Assembly: GCF_016765585.1 (NCBI RefSeq)
Contig: NZ_JAESWC010000002.1
Location: forward strand, 1,302,001 to 1,366,000
DNA: 64,000 nt
Direction of reading: 5' to 3'
DNA from: Clostridium rhizosphaerae
GTDB lineage: Bacteria > Bacillota > Clostridia > Clostridiales > Clostridiaceae
Numbering within the stretch: the first letter of the stretch is position 1; each line of letters begins with the position of its first letter. Under the pieces are notes generated by a model. That model was given only the letters and a program-made list of their open reading frames with translations. It had not been told where the DNA came from and did no database searches. Below are positions 53,002 through 61,527 of this stretch, one piece after another. The translations under genes were made by a program, and so were the position numbers.

Positions 53002-53205
53002 TTAATTCCCCCCTTTGGATTTTTTAACATTTAATATTAAAGCTCCTTATCCTTTAAAAGTTCTCCTTGAGCTTCTCGCCTCCCCTCTTTTTTTAATTGT
53101 TACAGCCTAAATTTTCTTTTTATAGTTTAGTATCTATTAATGTGCCAAAATTACCATGCAAGAGCCTGTTTTATGAATTTCTAAAATAAAACATTTTATT
53201 ATAAA

Positions 53206-53238
53206 AAGTACCATGCTAGCAATTTTAGCATGGTACTT
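53206..53238 (-). terminator. Terminator of the GH95 gene
   Basis: AAGTACCATGCT (53206-53217) pairs with AGCATGGTACTT (53227-53238); on the minus strand TTTTTAT follows. The upstream part of 53002-53266, the leader of the GH2 gene, shows no clear operator. Confidence 0.82.
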
Positions 53239-53266
53239 CTTTCATTAATACAGCTCAAATCACTAC

Positions 53267-56200
53267 TTAGTTAGTTTTTCTTTTCCTAATGCAAATCAAA
53301 CCACCACTCAACATTATTACCACACCAAATACTATTAAACTAGTCATATCTACTGGCGAACCAGTTTTTGCTAATTTATCTACATTTGAAGTAGTGTTTG
53401 TATTGTTAGTAGTATCAGTAGTATTATCTTTATTAGAGGTATGATTTTGCTTATTGTTTGTATTGTCATTATTTTTAGAACTGCCATCCAATGCGCTCTT
53501 TTCAACTACAAAGTAATCGCTGCAGTGATCTGCATTATAGGATATATACCCATCTGTGTCTGTTTTAGAGGTGTCAACAACTTCATAGGTATTTTTATCC
53601 TCATAGTATCTGCATACATTAACTTCTTTTCCTGCAAAGTCTTTTCCTGCAAATACCTTAATTGTAAACTTGCCAGGAAGCTTGCCATCATAAGTAAAGG
53701 AAAAAGAAGCTATAGATGTTTCTTTACCAGCTAAATCCTTAATTAATTTTGATTCTTTGTCTTTAAGTTCATCAGAAACAACTTTTAATGAAAGGTCTAT
53801 ATCTTTATCTATACTTTCTTTTAAGTCCTTACCATTTATAGACCAGCTGATGCCATCCTTTTGGAAGGTTATAAGTTTGTCTTGTCCTTTTATTGCATTT
53901 AGTACATCCTTACTAGCTATAGTATTTTTTGTAATATCAACTGCTATTTTAGACTTATCAGCTACTGTATTTATTACTTTAACTAAAGCTGAAGCATCAT
54001 TTACTTCATTCTTAGTCTCCACTTTAAGCTGTCTACTTATAAATACATTAATAGCCTTATTTAATGCTGCTGTACCTGAATCAATTACATCTTGGGCAGC
54101 ATTCTTATTATCAATTATTTCTTCTGCTGCTTTTATTGCCTTAGATAATTCGTCTTTAGCATCCTTAGTATATTGGCCTTCTGCTGTTCCTACTACTGCT
54201 GCATCTAATTTAGCTTGTGCATCCTTTATAGCTGATGCTAATGCACTCTTGTCTACTATATTAGGCTTTGCTGTAACAGTTACATTTGCTGCTGCCTTTG
54301 TATCTGTTCCTTCAACCTTTCCCTCTACAGTAAAGTTTCCTGCCTGTGCATATTTTGAAGCATCAATAGCATCCCAAACTACACTAACATCTTTGGTTGA
54401 TTTATCGCTATACACTGCTGTTACCTTTTCTGGCAGTACTGGTGCTGTTCCTGCTTCTGTTGTTATCTTTACTGGATTTATGCTTGTAATTACTGCTTCT
54501 GCGATAAATTCCAAACATGCTGGAGTCAGTGATGTATTTAAAGCATCATCCTCAGCTACAACTCTAATGGAATACTTTTCTAAAGGAGTTAATCCAGTTA
54601 ATTGATATTCTAAATTAGCTGTTGTTGCTATAAGTTTTCCATTCATATAAATCTTATATGCTGTTACCGCTACGTTATCTGTTGCTGCACTCCATTGGAT
54701 TTTCGCAGATGCTTCTGTAACAGAAGTTACTTTAATCGATGAAATATCGCTTGGTCTCTCTGAATCAGGTAATACTAATGTTTTCACATTAACTATTGGA
54801 AACGCAGAGGATTTACCTGCAGCATTTATTGCTTTTACTTCAAAAGTATAACTTGAATTAGGATCTAATGCAGTTAATCTTAAATAAGGATTTGTTGTTT
54901 CACCAAGTTTAATTTTTGAACTTGAACCAGCTGCATTAACTACTTTATAAACCTCATAACGAACAACATTTTCAATCGGTGTCCAAGTTAACATTAAGGT
55001 TTTACTTTCTACTGCAACAACTTCAACACTTGCACTTTCAGGAATGCTTGGTGCTGAAGGCTCTTTTTCAACCAATTTACCTGCCTTATCTCTAAGATTA
55101 TTCAATGCATTTGTAATATCATCTATTGTTGTACTGTTGTTATTCATAGCAGCTACAGCAGCAGCATAAGCAGCTTTAAACGGTGCCCAAGTCTCTGCTG
55201 TAAAGTTATCTTCAACCTTTACACTCATTGCTTCAATTTCGGTTTGTAAAGCAGCTTTATCAACTATTAAGTTAGATGGTTTTAATACTTTAAAATAGTC
55301 TAGGTTAACCCACGTCTTTCCACTTCGATCACGGATAGTTAACACAATTGTGTGAGTACCATTTGTTAAATTTTTAAAAGCTGCAAGTAACTGTTGGTTA
55401 TCGCCATTGCTGCTGCCTTCAAACGAAAAGTTTCCTTTATCTACATTATCAATTGAAATATCAAAACTTGCAAAATTTAAATGTTTCTGTACATAAACTT
55501 CAATACCTGTACCTTCAAAAGTATATGAAATAGAATCTCCCACCGTACCTGATTCAGTTTTTGTTCCACCGTGATGTTTTTCAGGTTCACCAGCCCAAGT
55601 ATCCCAACTTCCATTCCATGTAATAGCAGGATTTTTAATAAATGATCCCCCTGAGGTTATAGCATCTTCAACAATAGTTTCTGTCATACTTCCTGCTATT
55701 GCCACTGTTACATCAGCAAAACCTGCTACAGATGAATCTTCAGTAGAAGTAGCAGTTACACGAACTGTACCATTCGATGATTTTGCTGTTAACATACCAT
55801 TGTCATCAATAGTCGCAATTTCTGAATTACTAACAGACCATTTTACAGCTTTATTAACTGTATTATTTGGCATTACTGCTGCATTCATTTGTAGTGTGCT
55901 ATTAGCCTTGCTTAATGTTGTTATTCCAGATGCAGAGCTTACAGTAATTGCTGTAGGCTTTTGAATAGTATTATTTAATACTTTAAAAGCATCTAACTCA
56001 ACCTTAGTTTTTCTTGAACTGCTTTGCTTTGTATTTGTTGCCCTTAGTTTAATAGTGTGTTTACCAAAAGTAATATTTATTTTAGAATATATAACCTTTT
56101 GTCTTGCTGTAGATGCACTGTAAGTATCAACGGTTCCTTGACTTTCACCGTCAATAAACACTTCATACATACCTCTATCACTATTAGTAACACTGACAAC

Positions 56201-59200
56201 TTCGATACCTGTGCCCACAAATGTTAATGATGCAGTTTCAGTTCCTGTTGGAGTTTCAAGGTATTTAACAGTACCTGCATAGTTTACTTCCTCGTCCCAG
56301 TCACCCCATGAACCAACATATTGGATACGTGGGTCTCTATCATCTATATACCCTGCCATATTGCTAAGATCCGTTACACCTACTAATGCAGATAGCAGTG
56401 ATTTATTATCACCGGATACCGCAGAAACTTGATAGTGAAGGTTTCCTAAAATATTTTTAGCTGTTGTATCCTTATAATTTGTTGCTGTAACCCCCTTTGC
56501 AATGGCAATTACATCACCATTATCAACTTGGCGATAAACATTATATGTAACAGCATCACTACTCATAGCATTCCACTTAAGATCAACAGAATTTGCCTCT
56601 ATTCTTTCTGCTGTTAAACCTGTTGGAGCAGCTAAAAGCTGTTCTTGTGCTGGAATATTAGTAATCGTATACGTCTCACCTTTCACAGTACTGAAAGTAA
56701 TTTTATCCCTATCGATTACTCTATAAGTTACATTGTTTCCATTAGAATCTACTACTTTTGCAAATCTTATATTTGCATATTTAGAAGTACATTCTCCGCC
56801 ATTGTTTGATTTTACAGTAAGCTCACTAGCCTTTCCATTAGCCCATTTCATTCCAACTTCAAAGTTTCCTTGAGCAACTAAACCAGAAACTGAACCAGTA
56901 GCCCATGCATCAGGTAAAGCTGGTAAGAAGTTAATGTATCCCTTATTACTTTGTAGTAACATTTCAGCTACACCAGATGTCATACCAAAGTTACCGTCAA
57001 TTTGGAATGGTGGATGAGTATCCCATAGATTTTGATATATTCCGTTTTTAAATAAATCTGTGATTAATTTATATGCTCTATTTCCATCACCAGTTCTAGC
57101 CCAAGTATTAATTCTTTGTCCCATACCCCATCCAGTAGATTGATCTGTACGGTTATTTAAAGAAACTAGTGCAGCATTTAGGTAATCTGGTGTATCAACA
57201 GAAATTAAATCACCAGGAAATAATCCTAAAAGATGGGACATATGTCTATGGCCAAAACCTTCGCCACCCATACTTCCTAATGTAGTTTCATCAAACCACT
57301 CTTTGATTTGACCATTTGAACCTATTTGAATCGGTTTCAGTTTTGATTGAGTATCCTTCCATTTTGCAATTACTTCTTGAGATTCTGTACCTAAAGCTTC
57401 AGCAGCTTTAATGGTATCTTCATAAAGTTGCCAAATTAAAGCCTGTTCGTAAGTATTGCCCACAGTTCTTGGCCCATGTTCAGGAGAATATGTTGGAGAA
57501 GAAACCATTCTTTGTTGAACTGGATCCCAAATCAACATGTGTTCATATAGATTTACTTCTTCCTTCATCATAGGATAAATATTTTTTGCTAAATATGCTT
57601 TATCCCCTGTGTATTCATACATACTCCAGCAATTTTGTAAAATCCATGGAACTGCTGCAGGTGACCATCCCCAGTCAAATTGCCAGCCAGGGCAAGTCCA
57701 TCCAAATGGAGTGTTTTGAGTATGAGCCATAAACCCATTTTGTTCTTTATATTCACCTGTAACAGGGTCCTTTACACTAGTTACCCCTGCATATATTCTT
57801 GCAGTTTCTCTACCTGGCTCCCTCAATGAATTAACATAATTAACCAAAGGAATCGCACATTCTGCCATATTGGTAGAGTATGTAGGCCAGTAATTCATTT
57901 GAAGATTAACATTCATATGATAATCAGAGGACCAAGCCGGGTCATTGCGATTATTCCATACGCCTTGTAAATTTGAAGGAAGCTGAGAATCTTCTCTTGA
58001 AGAAGCTATTGTTAAATATCTTCCATATTGGAAAAGCATAACTTCAAGATTTCTTCTTTCAGCTTCAGAAGCTATGCCATTATTATATGCAGCTAATAAT
58101 TCGTTTGTAGGTCTTGCAGAAGCAACTTGTCCTAAATTTAAATTTACTCTAGAGAATATCTTGCTATAATCTGAAATATGATCAGCTTTTACATTATCAT
58201 AGCCTTTTACAGCTGCATCAGAAACAATTTTTGATACTCTTGCTTCAAGCTGCTGAGCAGTTTCCCCAGTTCTATATTTAGGATAATCATTTTTGTAATC
58301 TGTAGCCGCTGAAAGATAAATAACCACTGAATCAGCATCAGAAATTGTAAGCTTGTCTCCATTTGCAGTAATAGTACCATTAGTATTTATAACTTTTAAC
58401 TGAGAATAATATCGCATTTGGTTATCAGTAACAGTTCCTTTTACCACAATGGTATCATTTGATGCAACTGGTGTTGCCCCTTGTTTAGATGGAAAGCGAA
58501 CATTGAGATTTAGTTTTCCTTCTGCTGCTGAAAGCTTTGCTGCCAAAACCTTATCAGGATTACTTACAAAGTATTCACGATTATATTGTGTAGTTCCTTG
58601 TCTAAAGTTAACCGATGAAATTGCGGTTTTTAAATTCAAATCTCTTGTATATTCTGTTACATTATTAGCATTTATTCCTGAGAAATCGAAATATAAATCG
58701 CCAAAGGCTTGATATGAACCATAACCATCACTTATACCGACTAGCTGGTCGCATAAGTTGCTAGCTTGTGAATCCGCTGCACTTGTGTGTTTGCCAAACA
58801 AGTCTTGCACTTGCTTTAAAATTGTGCTCATAGGTGTATTTTGTTTACCATCTTTGTCTGTACCAGTCTCTTTGTTACCACCATTATAATTGGGTCTGCT
58901 ACTGCTTGGACCACCAGTCCAAAGAGTTTTTTCGTTGAAGGTAATGTGTTCACTTGCAATTTCCCCATACACATTACCTCCCATGTCACCGTTTCCAATT
59001 GGTAGTGTGTATTGCTGCCAAATTTCGTTTGCATCGGTATTTCCACCTTGGGATGATGGCTTCGTATACCACAAACGCAAGTCATTTTGATTTTCAACTG
59101 AACTACTTTGCACCTTAACACTGTTACTTTTATCCAATGCCAATACAGAATTACTCGTAGATAACAATGTTGTAAAAGCTAAAATTGCGGATACAATTCT

Positions 59201-59215
59201 TTTCCTGTTTTTCAT
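53267..59215 (-). CDS. Wall-anchored GH95 alpha-L-fucosidase, multidomain
   Basis: A 1982-residue exported enzyme. Signal peptide 1-27 (ending SVLA). The GH95 module fills about 45-870: LRLWYTKPS, PIGNGDMGGNVYG, Asn435 and Asn437 in YHMNVNLQMNYW, Glu579 in SPEHGP and Asp740 in QIDGNFG, the counterparts of the inverting-fucosidase catalytic residues. Downstream lie fibronectin III domains, two carbohydrate-binding-like domains (each with FVGTGIEV or FEGTGIEV), a Big_2 Ig, a FIVAR, two more FN3, one Big_4 Ig, a second FIVAR, the shared C-terminal domain and LAKTG. It should release alpha-1,2-fucose from mucin or milk oligosaccharides. Its ATG overlaps the GH42 stop (ATGA). Confidence 0.92.
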   Translation of the reverse strand: MKNRKRIVSAILAFTTLLSTSNSVLALDKSNSVKVQSSSVENQNDLRLWYTKPSSQGGNTDANEIWQQYTLPIGNGDMGGNVYGEIASEHITFNEKTLWTGGPSSSRPNYNGGNKETGTDKDGKQNTPMSTILKQVQDLFGKHTSAADSQASNLCDQLVGISDGYGSYQAFGDLYFDFSGINANNVTEYTRDLNLKTAISSVNFRQGTTQYNREYFVSNPDKVLAAKLSAAEGKLNLNVRFPSKQGATPVASNDTIVVKGTVTDNQMRYYSQLKVINTNGTITANGDKLTISDADSVVIYLSAATDYKNDYPKYRTGETAQQLEARVSKIVSDAAVKGYDNVKADHISDYSKIFSRVNLNLGQVASARPTNELLAAYNNGIASEAERRNLEVMLFQYGRYLTIASSREDSQLPSNLQGVWNNRNDPAWSSDYHMNVNLQMNYWPTYSTNMAECAIPLVNYVNSLREPGRETARIYAGVTSVKDPVTGEYKEQNGFMAHTQNTPFGWTCPGWQFDWGWSPAAVPWILQNCWSMYEYTGDKAYLAKNIYPMMKEEVNLYEHMLIWDPVQQRMVSSPTYSPEHGPRTVGNTYEQALIWQLYEDTIKAAEALGTESQEVIAKWKDTQSKLKPIQIGSNGQIKEWFDETTLGSMGGEGFGHRHMSHLLGLFPGDLISVDTPDYLNAALVSLNNRTDQSTGWGMGQRINTWARTGDGNRAYKLITDLFKNGIYQNLWDTHPPFQIDGNFGMTSGVAEMLLQSNKGYINFLPALPDAWATGSVSGLVAQGNFEVGMKWANGKASELTVKSNNGGECTSKYANIRFAKVVDSNGNNVTYRVIDRDKITFSTVKGETYTITNIPAQEQLLAAPTGLTAERIEANSVDLKWNAMSSDAVTYNVYRQVDNGDVIAIAKGVTATNYKDTTAKNILGNLHYQVSAVSGDNKSLLSALVGVTDLSNMAGYIDDRDPRIQYVGSWGDWDEEVNYAGTVKYLETPTGTETASLTFVGTGIEVVSVTNSDRGMYEVFIDGESQGTVDTYSASTARQKVIYSKINITFGKHTIKLRATNTKQSSSRKTKVELDAFKVLNNTIQKPTAITVSSASGITTLSKANSTLQMNAAVMPNNTVNKAVKWSVSNSEIATIDDNGMLTAKSSNGTVRVTATSTEDSSVAGFADVTVAIAGSMTETIVEDAITSGGSFIKNPAITWNGSWDTWAGEPEKHHGGTKTESGTVGDSISYTFEGTGIEVYVQKHLNFASFDISIDNVDKGNFSFEGSSNGDNQQLLAAFKNLTNGTHTIVLTIRDRSGKTWVNLDYFKVLKPSNLIVDKAALQTEIEAMSVKVEDNFTAETWAPFKAAYAAAVAAMNNNSTTIDDITNALNNLRDKAGKLVEKEPSAPSIPESASVEVVAVESKTLMLTWTPIENVVRYEVYKVVNAAGSSSKIKLGETTNPYLRLTALDPNSSYTFEVKAINAAGKSSAFPIVNVKTLVLPDSERPSDISSIKVTSVTEASAKIQWSAATDNVAVTAYKIYMNGKLIATTANLEYQLTGLTPLEKYSIRVVAEDDALNTSLTPACLEFIAEAVITSINPVKITTEAGTAPVLPEKVTAVYSDKSTKDVSVVWDAIDASKYAQAGNFTVEGKVEGTDTKAAANVTVTAKPNIVDKSALASAIKDAQAKLDAAVVGTAEGQYTKDAKDELSKAIKAAEEIIDNKNAAQDVIDSGTAALNKAINVFISRQLKVETKNEVNDASALVKVINTVADKSKIAVDITKNTIASKDVLNAIKGQDKLITFQKDGISWSINGKDLKESIDKDIDLSLKVVSDELKDKESKLIKDLAGKETSIASFSFTYDGKLPGKFTIKVFAGKDFAGKEVNVCRYYEDKNTYEVVDTSKTDTDGYISYNADHCSDYFVVEKSALDGSSKNNDNTNNKQNHTSNKDNTTDTTNNTNTTSNVDKLAKTGSPVDMTSLIVFGVVIMLSGGLICIRKRKTN

Positions 59216-61269
59216 TTTAACCCCCCTTTTAAATGTGTCAAAATCACCACACCTTTTGGTCCAATTTCTACTTCATTTGCTAATACTTCACCCTTAAGCA
59301 AATCAGTATATAGCTTGTCTCCCAGTGATACCTTTTGATAACTATTGCTGTGATTTAATATAAATATATATTCATTATTTTCCTTAACTCTTCTGGTTAT
59401 CTCTATATCTGCATTGGTTTTAAAAATAGGTTCAATATTTTTTTCTTTGCAATATTTTTCAACTAATACTTTTATTAAATTATCCTCTGGTTCTGATGCA
59501 ACGTATACAGCTTTTCCATTTCCATAGGAATTCTCTGTTATAGCAGCACAGCCTTGATAATAGTCTTCAGTGAAGGTTCCGAGTACAATAGCATTCTCAT
59601 TATGGACTACTTCACATATTAATTGACATTCATATATCTTTTGATTCTCCTCCAACTGCTCTTCTGTCTTTATCCCGTTCTTCATATTAGGATATAAGGC
59701 ATCTACCTCTTCAACCCATATGCCAAGTAATTCCTTAAAAGCACCTGGATATCCTCCAAGTCTTACAATATCGTTTTCATTAACAATGCCGCTAAAGAAT
59801 GTCGTTATAAATGTGCCGCCCCTGCTTACAAAGTTTTTTATATTTTCTATAGCATCATCACTAACCATATATAATAGTGGAGCTATTACTATTTCATATC
59901 TTGATAAATCTGAGGTAGGTTCTACTATGTCCAAAGGTATCTTTAAGTCATAAAAGGCTTTATAATATTTCATTATTCTATCAAGGTATGTTAAATCTAC
60001 ACTAGGACCGCTTGAATATTCAACACCCCACCAATTGGACCAATTCATAATTATTGCTGCTTTTGCTTCAGTTCTAGAATCGATAATTTTATCCTGAAGG
60101 CATTTTAATTCTCTGCCTAATTGGGTTAGTTCTCTTCCAATTCGTGTATTTTCATGCCCAGCATGAGGTACCATAGCCGCGTGATATTTCTCGCAGGCTC
60201 CTAAAGATTGTCTCCATTGAAAAAACATTATCCCATCTGCACCGTGTGCTATACATTGATAGCTTAATAGCCTCATTACCCCTGGTCTTTTTTGAGCATT
60301 ATAAGCTTGCCAATTTTGCTGACTGGGTGTTTGTTCCATTAATAAAAAAGGCTTTCCTTTTTTTAATCCTCTTATAACATCATGTCTAAAAGCAATTTCA
60401 CTTGGATGCTCCTTATTTGATGGATAACTATCCCAAGAAACAATATCACATTGCTCACCCCATCTAAATAAGTCTAGCTCATGGCTTATGCTCCATATAT
60501 TAGTTGTAATTGGTGTCTCTTTATGATACTTTCTTATTTCCTCTACCTCTCCATTAAAGCATTCTAATAAACTATTAGACATGAATCTTTTATAATCAAT
60601 AGCTATAGGCTGAAAATAAGTTCCATCTCTTCCTGCTAAAGCCCCTGGCAATATCTCTGTTAAAGCATAGGGTACCTCAATTTCATCCCAATCATATACT
60701 GTATGTCCCCAAAAGCTTGTGTACCAGCATCTATTTAAATTTTCTAAAGTTGTGTATTTATCTTTTAACCACTGTATAAATGCTTTTCTGCAGTTTTCAC
60801 AGTAACAATAGGCACCATATTCATTGTTAACATGCCATAAAACAATTGCCGGGTTATCTTTATAGTGCTCAGCCATTTCTTTAGCTATAGCTCTTGAGAA
60901 TTTTCTATAGTTTAAACTGTTCGGGCAGAAATTTACCCTTCCTCCATGTTTACGTTTGCGACCATAAATATCCGTTCTTGTAATATCAGGATATTTTTTA
61001 CTCATCCAAGCTGGCTGAGCAGCAGTTGGTGTAGCCATGTTTATAAAAATTCCATTTTCATATAGAAGATTTAATATTTTATCTAACCAGGAAAAATCAA
61101 ATTCATTTTCACTTGGCTGTAATTTAGCCCATGAAAATACAGGCAGTGTTACAACATTTACTCCATGAACCTTCATCTGTCTTATATCTTCTTCCCAAAT
61201 TTCTTCATTCCATTGATCTGGGTTATAATCAGCACCATAAAAAAATCCTTTAATTTTATTGTTAATCAT
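59212..61269 (-). CDS. GH42 beta-galactosidase, cytoplasmic
   Basis: A 685-residue enzyme with no signal peptide. The TIM barrel shows the opening FFYGADYNPDQW, acid/base Glu150 in WHVNNEYGAYCYCENC, nucleophile Glu312 in LLMEQTPSQQNW, and zinc-cluster cysteines 115, 155, 157 and 160. A trimerisation domain and a C-terminal beta domain follow. It hydrolyses beta-galactosides inside the cell; bifidobacterial relatives act on lacto-N-tetraose or galactosyl-lactose-like sugars. AAAGGAGAGG precedes the ATG, TATAAT lies near 61315, and a copy of the 35-nt motif is about 100 bases upstream. It is the first gene of a unit with GH95. Confidence 0.93.
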   Translation of the reverse strand: MINNKIKGFFYGADYNPDQWNEEIWEEDIRQMKVHGVNVVTLPVFSWAKLQPSENEFDFSWLDKILNLLYENGIFINMATPTAAQPAWMSKKYPDITRTDIYGRKRKHGGRVNFCPNSLNYRKFSRAIAKEMAEHYKDNPAIVLWHVNNEYGAYCYCENCRKAFIQWLKDKYTTLENLNRCWYTSFWGHTVYDWDEIEVPYALTEILPGALAGRDGTYFQPIAIDYKRFMSNSLLECFNGEVEEIRKYHKETPITTNIWSISHELDLFRWGEQCDIVSWDSYPSNKEHPSEIAFRHDVIRGLKKGKPFLLMEQTPSQQNWQAYNAQKRPGVMRLLSYQCIAHGADGIMFFQWRQSLGACEKYHAAMVPHAGHENTRIGRELTQLGRELKCLQDKIIDSRTEAKAAIIMNWSNWWGVEYSSGPSVDLTYLDRIMKYYKAFYDLKIPLDIVEPTSDLSRYEIVIAPLLYMVSDDAIENIKNFVSRGGTFITTFFSGIVNENDIVRLGGYPGAFKELLGIWVEEVDALYPNMKNGIKTEEQLEENQKIYECQLICEVVHNENAIVLGTFTEDYYQGCAAITENSYGNGKAVYVASEPEDNLIKVLVEKYCKEKNIEPIFKTNADIEITRRVKENNEYIFILNHSNSYQKVSLGDKLYTDLLKGEVLANEVEIGPKGVVILTHLKGGLK

Positions 61270-61369
61270 AGAAATACCTCTCCTTTAACATCCTGATATA
61301 TTGAAAATAAGTATTATACTGAGAGTAGTTACAGCCTCTTTAATGGTATAATAAATTAGGATAATACTT

Positions 61370-61404
61370 AATGATTCATTTTAACAATATTTTGATTTTT
61401 TTTA
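61370..61404 (-). promoter_or_regulatory. 35-nt conserved motif, copy 3 (GH42-GH95 promoter)
   Basis: It begins AATGAT, keeps TTAACA in the middle and ends ATTTTGATTTTTTTTA. By hand alignment it agrees with copy 2 at about 27 of 35 positions. It lies 101-135 bases before the GH42 ATG, in the same orientation as the others. Confidence 0.5.
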
Positions 61405-61450
61405 CTTTTTGTTAAACTCAACACAGGATTGTATTTTTATAGCAAAAACA

Positions 61451-61498
61451 AGGGGCTGCTGCGCAGCTAACTCTTTAGTTAGTTGTGCAGCAGCCCCT
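61451..61498 (-). terminator. Terminator of the partial wall-protein gene
   Basis: AGGGGCTGCT (61451-61460) pairs with AGCAGCCCCT (61489-61498), with the inner stem AGCTAACT/AGTTAGTT; on the minus strand TGTTTTTGC follows. It is nearly the same as the GH2 terminator, so the duplication extends past the coding end. Confidence 0.88.
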
Positions 61499-61527
61499 TC
61501 TTTCATTAGTGCAGCTCAAATTATTAC

